Below, one piece after another: positions 36,724 to 43,920 of a stretch of 64,000 bases of DNA. How positions within the stretch are numbered: the first letter of the stretch is position 1; the number at the start of each line of letters is the position of its first letter. Source of the DNA: Marinoscillum sp. MHG1-6 (GTDB lineage: Bacteria > Bacteroidota > Bacteroidia > Cytophagales > Cyclobacteriaceae); the NCBI RefSeq assembly GCF_024714475.1, contig NZ_JAMZMI010000001.1:825185-889184 (forward strand). Direction: 5' to 3'. The position numbers and the translations under genes were made by a program. The notes under the pieces were generated by a model. It searched no databases and was not told the DNA's origin. It worked only from the letters and a program-made list of their open reading frames with translations.

Positions 36724-37326
36724 TTAGTTGATACCCTTCACCAGCTGATCATAAAACACCTGAATCTTTTCAGGTGACAGGAAAAACATTTGTCCGTCTT
36801 TTAGCTTGATGAGTAACATCTCCGCTTCGATATGAAGAGAACTTAGTCGTTCGGCATTTTCCGAGCCGCTGCTACTGCCTCGGGGGGTGATAGTCAGGTA
36901 TATGTAAGCCGGGGACTCCTTCCTGATTTTATAGATCAAAGTACTCAGGTCCGAATCGTCCCTGAGGCCATATTGTGTACTTACTTCATTCAGGAAAAAG
37001 TCATAGGTCTTATCCTGATCCAAAAGAATCACCTGCTCGATTTCATCAAATCGGATGAAACGCTTGTGAAAAAGAGGCTTTCGGATGGTTAGGCCATCCT
37101 GAGAGATAGTAAAACGGATGAAAAACTTTAGAAACGAGGCTACAATGACGTAGATAAAAAACCCAATTATGCCTCCGGGAACCAAATAACCCCAATGCCA
37201 GCTTATTTCCTCAGGGGGTGTCAATGCCAAAGGCACCACCGTGCATAGGGCCAAAATGGCCATTCCAGCATATACTGCAATCTTAGCGTTTTGGTTGGTG
37301 TAGGTGAGGTAGGTGGTTGGCTTCAT
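36724..37326 (-). CDS. membrane protein with PH-like domain, hypothetical
   Basis: About 200 residues from ATG 37324-37326 (an earlier ATG at 37341 adds 5). Two hydrophobic helices at about 13-32 and 41-63 are followed by a soluble part (70-200) beginning RFTISQDGLTIRKPLFHKRFIRFDEIEQV, given here as the region 70-98, which looks like a bacterial PH domain: strands ending in a helix (PEKIQVFYDQLV). Similar layout appears in the protein at 61.9 kb. Function unknown. Confidence 0.68.
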   Translation of the reverse strand: MKPTTYLTYTNQNAKIAVYAGMAILALCTVVPLALTPPEEISWHWGYLVPGGIIGFFIYVIVASFLKFFIRFTISQDGLTIRKPLFHKRFIRFDEIEQVILLDQDKTYDFFLNEVSTQYGLRDDSDLSTLIYKIRKESPAYIYLTITPRGSSSGSENAERLSSLHIEAEMLLIKLKDGQMFFLSPEKIQVFYDQLVKGIN

Positions 37327-37341
37327 AGAGGAATTGAACAA

Positions 37342-37644
37342 TTTGATTCAAATATGAAGATATTCTTGAAATATCCGCACCGCCAGTTAATATCGTTAGT
37401 TGTTTTAAGTGACGCTCATCGCCCAACACTTAAAATAACGAGAGGCATGGTCAGGCTCTTTCCCAAATTCATTTCCAGAAGGCCAAATATTTCATTGCCG
37501 TAGAGGGTGAGTTATTGTGAAATTCAGCTAAATAATTGCTGAACTTCCCTGCAATCGTCGATTAATTGTAGAATTAATACTTCAATACTACATCAGAAGC
37601 GCTGTGAGTTGTCCCTTCTATGAATAGGGGGGCTAAATTCCTAT
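37342..37644. other. intergenic region with 33-bp hairpin element
   Basis: AT-rich gap between divergent genes. It contains a 33-bp hairpin unit (37403-37435) that recurs at the ends of the repeats near 39.5 and 40.2 kb, and an inverted pair TTCAGC / GCTGAA (near 37524-37543). The rest shows no gene. Confidence 0.5.
37403..37435. repeat. 33-bp hairpin unit, solo copy
   Basis: TTTTAAGTG ... CACTTAAAA, a perfect 9-bp inverted repeat around a 15-base loop. The same 33-bp unit, with different loop bases, forms the right end of both 224-bp repeats (39550-39582 and 40191-40223). The flanks TTGTTTTAAGTG and AAAAnnACGAG are also shared. Confidence 0.8.
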
Positions 37645-39312
37645 ATGCGTAAAATAACAATGGCCCTTATTACCCTGTTACTCATCATTCCTGCTAAGCC
37701 TCTTCAGGCGCAAGTTGTCCTGCGGGATACATCTATCAGCTGGCGGCATTTCGATTATTCGCTCAATGAATATTATGGCATTCAGCAATATGATCGTAAT
37801 AAGGTTGTCGACAGGACTTTCAATGGAGTGACACTTGAAAATGAACTGGTGAAGCTTTGTCTGATACCCGAATTTGGTGGCAGGATCATCTCCTTTATCT
37901 ATAAACCCACAGGACATGAGCAGCTCTATCAAAATCCGATAGGGGTTCCCTACCAAATTGAGACGGGCATCTTTTACCACAACTGGTTGATGGTCTACGG
38001 TGGGATCTTTCCCACGTTTCCTGAGCCTGAACATGGCAAATACTGGAATACCCCATGGAACTATGAGGTGATCACAAATACCCCTGAAAAAATTGAAGTA
38101 TCCATGTGGCGTACAGATGACCTTAACAACCCCGGACATCCCGGTCAATATAACAATGGGGAGACAGGCATCACCTGCCATTTTAATGTGATTCTGGAGA
38201 AGGGCAAACCCTATTTTGATGTGGATGTGACTTTAGAGAATGATGCCACATCCAACAATTACGAATATTGGACATGCATCACCTTTGCGCCTGGATCAGA
38301 AGTTGGGAAGACCTTAACGCCGAGCAACTCAGAAATGATCGTTCCTATTGATAGGTACCAGGTGGGCTGGAATAACGGAGACTGGATGAACCGGCTGGAT
38401 CCAATAGTGCAAGGTACTTTCGATATCGTACGTGAGTATGATCAGCTCGCACACTTATCCAACTGGCAGGATATGGGAATCGCCTATGCTTACCCAACAT
38501 TACAGGAAAACCACTATGGGGTGGTTAATCACGACAATGAGGAGGGGTTGTTCAGGATTTCCAGTGATCAGTCCACCACGCCCGGCATGAAATTTTGGAC
38601 ATGGGGCGATCAACAGGGACTATCTGCTGATCCCACGGACTTCTATAATGCAGCGCGACCTTACATCGAATTATGGTCAGGCGTATCTCAGGAGTTTTTT
38701 GAGGATGCCTTTCTAGGTGCGAACCAATCCACCAGCTGGACAGAGACCTATCTACCCACTGTTGGGATACCGGGTACAGACTTTATCAATAAGGAGGTCT
38801 CATTTTATGCAGAGATGGATGATAACACCCTCAAAGCATATGCATTTCAGCCAATCGCAGCGGATGCTTATGGGATCGATTTGATCATTAAAGAGAAGGG
38901 CATAGCTGAGACCGTGTATACAGAAAATGTTTCCGTAATTCCCGCGTTGGATGAATCAACGGTTTATGAACTCAACCTGGAAAGTCTGGGTCGAGTAGGG
39001 GAATATGAGGTTAACGTCTCGCTGATCCGAAACAATGAAATAGCCTTTACCAAAACGATGAACTCGGCCGTGCTGCTAGGGACACAACCATCCTTCGATC
39101 CAAAGCTTAGTATTGTAAATGGGGAAATTCAGATCCAATTTAACGGCTCAGCAAGTCGGGCGATATGGGTCTATGATCTACATGGAAGAATGATCTCGAC
39201 CGTTGAATCCATAGAGCAACAAGTAGCAATTCCTCTGGTTCAGTCTGGAATATTGATTCTAGTTGTACAAGAAAATGGTACGACCTGGTCCAAAAAGATT
39301 CTGGTTAGATAA
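37645..39312 (+). CDS. secreted DUF5107 protein with T9SS sorting domain
   Basis: A 555-residue protein. The signal peptide (1-22, ending LQAQ) precedes a DUF5107-type domain (about 40-370) of the galactose-mutarotase-like beta-sandwich type: GVTLENELVKLCLIPEFGG, HNWLMVYGGIFPTFPEPEH and WTCITFAPG. A spacer beta domain is at about 370-470. The last 75 residues form a type IX sorting domain (IWVYDLHGRMISTVE ... WSKKILVR), so the protein is released or attached to the cell surface. Such domains are often near sugar-degrading enzymes. No partner enzyme is adjacent. Confidence 0.85.
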   Translation: MRKITMALITLLLIIPAKPLQAQVVLRDTSISWRHFDYSLNEYYGIQQYDRNKVVDRTFNGVTLENELVKLCLIPEFGGRIISFIYKPTGHEQLYQNPIGVPYQIETGIFYHNWLMVYGGIFPTFPEPEHGKYWNTPWNYEVITNTPEKIEVSMWRTDDLNNPGHPGQYNNGETGITCHFNVILEKGKPYFDVDVTLENDATSNNYEYWTCITFAPGSEVGKTLTPSNSEMIVPIDRYQVGWNNGDWMNRLDPIVQGTFDIVREYDQLAHLSNWQDMGIAYAYPTLQENHYGVVNHDNEEGLFRISSDQSTTPGMKFWTWGDQQGLSADPTDFYNAARPYIELWSGVSQEFFEDAFLGANQSTSWTETYLPTVGIPGTDFINKEVSFYAEMDDNTLKAYAFQPIAADAYGIDLIIKEKGIAETVYTENVSVIPALDESTVYELNLESLGRVGEYEVNVSLIRNNEIAFTKTMNSAVLLGTQPSFDPKLSIVNGEIQIQFNGSASRAIWVYDLHGRMISTVESIEQQVAIPLVQSGILILVVQENGTTWSKKILVR

Positions 39313-39356
39313 GGTTTTTTTGGGGCAACTTCGCAATATGCTGATTTAAGCTAAGG
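39313..39356 (-). pseudogene. fragment of a second mmcQ-like gene
   Basis: On the minus strand these bases still encode LKSAYCEVAPK, the same residues as the C-terminal part of the intact mmcQ-like gene (39641-39684), with silent third-position differences (TGT/TGC, GCT/GCC, AAG/AAA). The fragment stops where the 224-bp repeat begins and runs into the end of the DUF5107 gene. It appears to be what is left of a duplicated gene. Confidence 0.6.
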
Positions 39357-39358
39357 TG

Positions 39359-39582
39359 TTTTAAGTGTTAGCGTGGCTCAATTTAAACAGGAAAAATGAA
39401 GGTCAGTGTCTTCAGACACAGGCTCCTAAAATCGAATGATAATAATTATCAATATTGAGGTCCGGAGATGATTGTTGACCTCGTAATTATTGGAAATAAC
39501 CTTTGGCAATAGGAAAATCCGTGTCAGAGACACTTAAGATGATATGCCATTTTAAGTGACGCTTATCGCTGAACACTTAAAA
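39359..39582. repeat. 224-bp hairpin-rich repeat, copy 1
   Basis: About 94% identical over exactly 224 bases to 40000-40223, in the same orientation. The ends are imperfect inverted repeats (TTTTAAGTGTTAGCG and CGCTGAACACTTAAAA). Inside are GTGTC-TTCA-GACAC, GATAAT-A-ATTATC, GAGGTC-N14-GACCTC, GTGTC-AGA-GACAC and the 33-bp end hairpin. A 20-codon ORF (39396-39458) is identical in both copies. It has no transposase and looks like a MITE-type element or a structured RNA. Confidence 0.85.
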
Positions 39583-39606
39583 TAGCGAGGGAGCGTTATT
39601 TTCGTT

Positions 39607-39960
39607 TTATTCTTTATTGTCGGGGATGACAATTTCCGAGAGATTTTTTGGAGCAACTTCACAATATGCTGACTTGAGCACATCCTTCAACAACTCTTCA
39701 TTGACTTCCTCTAGGTCTACGAATGTCCAACCTTGTTTCCCCCACTTTTTATCAACTTGATAAATGTTCGAGCTCTTTGAGGAATATGCCTCCTGGTCAG
39801 TTGCTGATAATTTAACTGTGACCTTATGGTTCGTTTCGTTGTAGGTAGCGAAAATTTTCTTTCTGACCCGAAAGGAGATCTTTTCAAAGTGAGGTTCAAT
39901 GCTCACTTCCGGGAAGGACAAGGCTATGATTTCTAGCGTTCTGAAGGTAGCCATTGGCAA
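39607..39960 (-). CDS. MmcQ/YjbR family protein
   Basis: A 117-residue cytoplasmic protein (a second ATG at 39954 gives MATFRTLEII). The family is marked by LSFPEVSIEPHFEKISFRV, the FATYN strand, VTVKLS and a C-terminal KKWGKQGWTFVDL followed by a helix (about 90-105, LLKDVLKSAYCEVAP). MmcQ/YjbR proteins share a CyaY-like fold and are often called DNA-binding, with little evidence. It is bracketed by two direct 224-bp repeats, and a fragment of a second copy lies beyond the left repeat, suggesting local duplication and mobility. Confidence 0.85.
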   Translation of the reverse strand: MPMATFRTLEIIALSFPEVSIEPHFEKISFRVRKKIFATYNETNHKVTVKLSATDQEAYSSKSSNIYQVDKKWGKQGWTFVDLEEVNEELLKDVLKSAYCEVAPKNLSEIVIPDNKE

Positions 39961-39999
39961 TATTTATGAGTGTTAGGGCATATCAGCAAAACTAAGTTG

Positions 40000-40223
40000 T
40001 TTTAAGTGTTAGCGTAGCTCACTTTAAACAGGAAAAATGAAGGTCAGTGTCTTCAGACACAGGCTCCTAAAATCGAATGATAATAATTATCAATATTGAG
40101 GTCCGGAGATGATTTTTGACCTCGTAATTATTGGAAATAACCCTTGGCAATAGGAAAATCCGTGTCGGAGACACTTAAGGTCATATAATATTTTAAGTGA
40201 CGCGGAACGCTCAACACTTAAAA
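40000..40223. repeat. 224-bp hairpin-rich repeat, copy 2
   Basis: Second copy of the element at 39359-39582. Of about 14 differences, nine cluster in the last 60 bases, and those inside hairpins lie in loops (AGA/GGA; the 15-base loop of the end hairpin), leaving every stem paired. It lies between mmcQ and rlmN. Confidence 0.85.
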
Positions 40224-40235
40224 GAACGAGGAAAC

Positions 40236-40310
40236 CAACACAGCGGTATCACTGGCTGCGTTTGAGACGGGAAGGGTATGAAATTACTTAAGCTGACTTG
40301 GGAGGGATGT
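40236..40310. repeat. imperfect copy of the rlmN 3' region
   Basis: This 75-base segment resembles 40367-40437, which includes the last codons of rlmN: both contain AACCAACA, CGGTAT, TATGAAAT and CTTAAGC / CCTAAGC followed by GA-TTGG. Identity is roughly 70% by eye with one or two gaps. It seems to be an old duplication of the end of rlmN next to repeat copy 2. Confidence 0.45.
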
Positions 40311-40422
40311 TAAAACATTATGTGCATATTAATTGTGAACGACAATATTACCCTTTTGAACTGGCAAAACCAACATACCGGTATGATTGGAAGGGCTTGG
40401 GGAGGAAATACTATGAAATGGC

Positions 40423-41463
40423 CTAAGCAGATTTGGTCTTGTTAGCCAGCTGGCCGCAAGCGGCATCAATGTCTTTACCACGGCTTCTTCTCACATGTAC
40501 GTTCACACCGTTTTTACTGAGGAAGTTGGCAAACTTTTCCAGTCGGTCTTCTTCCGTGTTTTGAAAGTCTGCCTCTGCAATCGGGTTATACTCGATGATA
40601 TTGACGCGAGAAGGGATTTGCTTGGTAAACATCCAGAGTTTCTCGGCGTCTTCCAGGGTATCGTTGAAGTTGTAAAACAAGATGTACTCAAAGGTGATGC
40701 GGTTCTTCGTTTTTTTATAGAAGTACTGCAAAGCCTCTTTCAGAGCCTCCAAGGTGTTACTTTCATTAATCGGCATGATCTGGTCACGCTTCTTGTCGTC
40801 AGCGGCATGCAGCGACAGCGCCAGGTTAAACTTCACCTCATCATCCGCCAGTTTTTTGATCATTTTGGCAATGCCGGCTGTAGACACGGTAATGCGTTTG
40901 GGGGACATGTTCAGTCCATCAGGTGCGGTGATCCTGTCTATGCTGTCCAGTACATTTTTATAGTTGAGCAATGGCTCGCCCATACCCATGTATACAATGT
41001 TGGAGAGCGGTTGATCGAAGCTTGCTTTGGCTTGCCGATCGATGGCCACCACCTGGTCGTAGATTTCTCCTGCCTCCAGGTTACGCTTGCGGTCCATGTA
41101 GCCGGTCGCGCAGAACTTGCATGTCAGCGAGCAACCTACCTGCGAAGAAACGCAGGCCGTCATGCGGTCATCCGCAGGAATTAATACGCCTTCTACCAGC
41201 TCTTCATCATACAGGCGAAAAGCTGATTTGATGGTGCCATCGTTAGAGTGTTGGGAATTGTCCACACGGATCGGGCGAATCTCGAATTCCTCCTGCAGGC
41301 TGTCACGCAGCGATTTTGAGAGGTTGGTCATCTCATCAAAGGTCACGGCAGATTTTTCCCATAGCCATTCATAAACCTGTTTGGCCCGAAAGGCTTTCTC
41401 ACCTTTTGATAAGAAGTACTCGGTGAGTTGTGGAAGGGTGTTTTGACGGATGTCCTTTTTCAT
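40423..41463 (-). CDS. rlmN: dual-specificity 23S rRNA/tRNA adenine C2-methyltransferase RlmN
   Basis: Radical-SAM enzyme that methylates A2503 of 23S rRNA and A37 of some tRNAs. The 346-residue length is usual. The [4Fe-4S] motif CSLTCKFC uses Cys111, Cys115 and Cys118; the second essential Cys, in DAACGQL, is Cys336. VYMGMGEPLLNYKNV and TVSTAGI are typical RlmN motifs. The gene stands alone; upstream is the divergent TRAP permease operon. Confidence 0.96.
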   Translation of the reverse strand: MKKDIRQNTLPQLTEYFLSKGEKAFRAKQVYEWLWEKSAVTFDEMTNLSKSLRDSLQEEFEIRPIRVDNSQHSNDGTIKSAFRLYDEELVEGVLIPADDRMTACVSSQVGCSLTCKFCATGYMDRKRNLEAGEIYDQVVAIDRQAKASFDQPLSNIVYMGMGEPLLNYKNVLDSIDRITAPDGLNMSPKRITVSTAGIAKMIKKLADDEVKFNLALSLHAADDKKRDQIMPINESNTLEALKEALQYFYKKTKNRITFEYILFYNFNDTLEDAEKLWMFTKQIPSRVNIIEYNPIAEADFQNTEEDRLEKFANFLSKNGVNVHVRRSRGKDIDAACGQLANKTKSA

Positions 41464-41581
41464 TGCAATGCAAAGTTAAGGCGACTGATGGGATAAAAGT
41501 TCAATTCTGACAGCGCAAATGATTTTGGATATCTCTGCAATCTTGAATTATCGGTTAATTTTGAAATTCACCTAACCTGAA

Positions 41582-42091
41582 ATGCGATCAATTACAACAA
41601 TCATTGACCGGTTAAATGAACTGATCGGCCGGGCAGTCAGCTGGCTGAGTTTGGTTCTGGTTATCCTCATCGTAGCGGATGTCACTCTGCGCTACCTATT
41701 CAACTGGTCCTCGCCGGCCACTTTTGAGTTGGAATGGCACGTCTTTGCGGTGCTGTTTCTTTTGGCAGCGGGTTGGTCGCTGCAGCAGGATCGACACGTG
41801 AGGGTGGATGTTTTTTACCAGTCCTTTTCGGAAACGAAAAAAGCGTGGGTCAACCTCTTGGGCACCATGATCTTATTGGTGCCGCTGTGCTACGTGGGGG
41901 TTACCGAGGGAGCTCAGTTTGCTTATAACGCCTATTTAATTGGTGAGACCAGTACTGATCCGGGAGGTTTGCCCGCCAGGTTCATAGTGAAATCCGCTAT
42001 CCCTGTTTGCTTTGGCTTGCTGGCGTTGCAAGCCATTTCGATCGTAATCAAATCCATACAAACTATAATTACCGGACAGAATGAGTATTGA
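41582..42091 (+). CDS. dctQ: TRAP transporter small permease DctQ
   Basis: A 169-residue membrane protein with four helices (about 15-37, 50-67, 92-110, 135-158). The ADVTLRYLFNWSSPATFELEW region is the DctQ signature around residues 27-50. DctQ joins DctM to form the membrane part of a TRAP uptake system driven by the Na+ gradient. The gene overlaps dctM by 11 bases. A TAATTTTG sequence at 41556-41563 matches the -7 element of Bacteroidota promoters, but I see no -33 element at the right distance. Confidence 0.88.
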   Translation: MRSITTIIDRLNELIGRAVSWLSLVLVILIVADVTLRYLFNWSSPATFELEWHVFAVLFLLAAGWSLQQDRHVRVDVFYQSFSETKKAWVNLLGTMILLVPLCYVGVTEGAQFAYNAYLIGETSTDPGGLPARFIVKSAIPVCFGLLALQAISIVIKSIQTIITGQNEY

Positions 42092-43391
42092 GATTATTCC
42101 GCTGATTCTGTTTGTGGCCATATTCGGAGCGATACTTTTCGGATATCCTGTGGCTTTTACCCTTGGTGGACTCTCGGTGCTGGTGGGGTTGTTCATTTTT
42201 GATGTGGACTTCTTTTACCTGCTCATGCTTCGGGTCTATGGGGCCATGCAAAACTTTGTACTACTGGCAGTTCCCTTATTTGTTTTTATGGGGATGGTAC
42301 TGGAGAAATCCGGGATTGCTGAAAGGCTGTTGGAAAGTATGGCAAGCCTCTTTGGGCGGTTTAAAGGCGGATTGGCGATTGCCGTCATTGTGGTGGGTGC
42401 CATGCTGGCCGCTTCTACGGGCATTGTGGGTGCTACGGTGGTGACGATGGGACTGATCAGCTTGCCCACCATGTTGAAGAGAGGGTTCAGTGCTTCCTTT
42501 TCTGCAGGGGTGATTGCTTCGTCTGGTACGTTGGGACAGATCATTCCGCCCTCGGTGGTGTTGGTGTTGCTCGGAAGTGTACTGAACGTGTCAGTTGGTG
42601 ACCTGTTCCTTGCGGCAGTTATTCCAGGCTTGGGGCTGGTGATCTGCTACCTGATTTACACTTTGGTGTATGCTTACTTTTTTCCGGAGAAATCTCAATC
42701 GGTCGATGGTCAGGAAGAAATGAAGGTGAACAAATCTGAAATGATACGCTCATTCGTCTTTCCTTTTCTGCTCATTCTGGCTGTACTGGGTTCCATTTTC
42801 GCCGGAATCGCATCCCCGACCGAGGCAGCGGGAGTAGGAGCTTTTGGAGCCATGATTCTCGCAGCACTCAATGGTAAACTTAACTGGAGTATGCTTAAGA
42901 CGGTATCAAGGGAGACCACTCATGTTACTTCCATGGTTTTCATGATCCTTGTCGGAGCGACGGCTTTTTCACTTGTATTTAGAGGGCTGGAAGGAGATAA
43001 AATATTCCTCAGCCTGATTCAGGATTCCAGCCTGGGTCCATTCGGGTTTTTGTTTGTGGTGATGCTGGTGGTTTTTGTGGCGGGGTTCTTCATTGACTTT
43101 ATTGAGATCATTTTCATTATTGTACCGGTGGTAGCCCCCATTTTCATGGCGATGGGTATCGACTTGATCTGGATTGGCATATTGCTGGCAATCAACCTTC
43201 AGACATCCTTTTTGACCCCACCGTTTGGGTTTGCTTTGTTCTACCTAAAAGGAGTGGCGCCTCCTGAAGTGAAAACTTCTCATTTATATCGTGGGGTAAT
43301 ACCATTTGTACTGATCCAGATATTATTTTTGATAACTTTGATAGTATTCCCTGGAATTGTTTCCTGGCTTCCGGGGTTGTTGAGTAACTAA
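42081..43391 (+). CDS. dctM: TRAP transporter large permease DctM
   Basis: A 436-residue transport protein with about twelve helices. Family motifs are visible: PLFVFMGMVLEKSGIAERLL, GIVGATVVTMGLISLP, SSGTLGQIIPPSVVLVLLG (about 150-170) and SPTEAAGVGAFGA near 245-260. It forms the pore and transport core with DctQ. The matching binding protein, dctP, is encoded 6.7 kb away on the other strand. It starts inside dctQ, so translation is coupled; the rhodanese gene follows 19 bases later. Confidence 0.93.
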   Translation: MSIEIIPLILFVAIFGAILFGYPVAFTLGGLSVLVGLFIFDVDFFYLLMLRVYGAMQNFVLLAVPLFVFMGMVLEKSGIAERLLESMASLFGRFKGGLAIAVIVVGAMLAASTGIVGATVVTMGLISLPTMLKRGFSASFSAGVIASSGTLGQIIPPSVVLVLLGSVLNVSVGDLFLAAVIPGLGLVICYLIYTLVYAYFFPEKSQSVDGQEEMKVNKSEMIRSFVFPFLLILAVLGSIFAGIASPTEAAGVGAFGAMILAALNGKLNWSMLKTVSRETTHVTSMVFMILVGATAFSLVFRGLEGDKIFLSLIQDSSLGPFGFLFVVMLVVFVAGFFIDFIEIIFIIVPVVAPIFMAMGIDLIWIGILLAINLQTSFLTPPFGFALFYLKGVAPPEVKTSHLYRGVIPFVLIQILFLITLIVFPGIVSWLPGLLSN

Positions 43392-43410
43392 AGATTAAGA
43401 AAGAAGCAAC

Positions 43411-43725
43411 ATGAAAACAGTAACGGTTAAGGAGCTTAAGTCCATGATGGATAGTGGGGAAGATTTTCAATTGATAGATGTGCGCGAGCCAAGAGAATAT
43501 GAAGCAGCTAATATTGGAGGTGAGCTAATTCCTCTGGCCACAGTTCCTGTCAATGTCGAGAAGTTTGAAAAAGATAAAAAAGTAATTGTCTACTGCAGAA
43601 GTGGAAAGAGAAGTGCCAATGCGGTTAATTTCATGGAGCAGCAGGGCTATGACAATCTTTATAATCTTGAGGGAGGTATTCTGGCCTGGTCTGATGAGAT
43701 CGATCCTTCTATTCCGAAATATTAA
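43411..43725 (+). CDS. single-domain rhodanese-like protein
   Basis: A 104-residue cytoplasmic rhodanese domain. IDVREPREYEAANIGG is the first signature, and the catalytic loop is CRSGKRS with the active Cys (about 71) in VYCRSG. It can carry a persulfide and so serve sulfur transfer or thiol detoxification. It lies 19 bases after dctM, possibly in the same operon, and is followed by a clear terminator. Confidence 0.92.
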   Translation: MKTVTVKELKSMMDSGEDFQLIDVREPREYEAANIGGELIPLATVPVNVEKFEKDKKVIVYCRSGKRSANAVNFMEQQGYDNLYNLEGGILAWSDEIDPSIPKY

Positions 43726-43759
43726 TTTTCTGACACAATAAGTAAAAGTAAATAGGTGG

Positions 43760-43785
43760 AAGCGACTTTTAGGGTCGCTTTTTTT
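43760..43785 (+). terminator. Rho-independent terminator after the dctQM-rhodanese unit
   Basis: Perfect 7-bp stem AAGCGAC / GTCGCTT with a 7-base loop followed by TTTTTG. It marks the end of the dctQ-dctM-rhodanese transcript. Confidence 0.85.
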
Positions 43786-43920
43786 GTTGATTAAAACTTT
43801 TCGGGCAGGAGAATAAAGAGGTGTGAGGGTTAAATTTTTTCACTGGCCCTATGGTAATGTTTTACCTAACAAATGTTTACGATAAATTAGAGGTTACCAA
43901 ACGAACGGATATACGAAAGA

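Noticed and set aside
40495..41184. 229-codon frame opposite rlmN
   Set aside because: rlmN on the other strand has all catalytic motifs; the antisense frame is explained by its codon bias.
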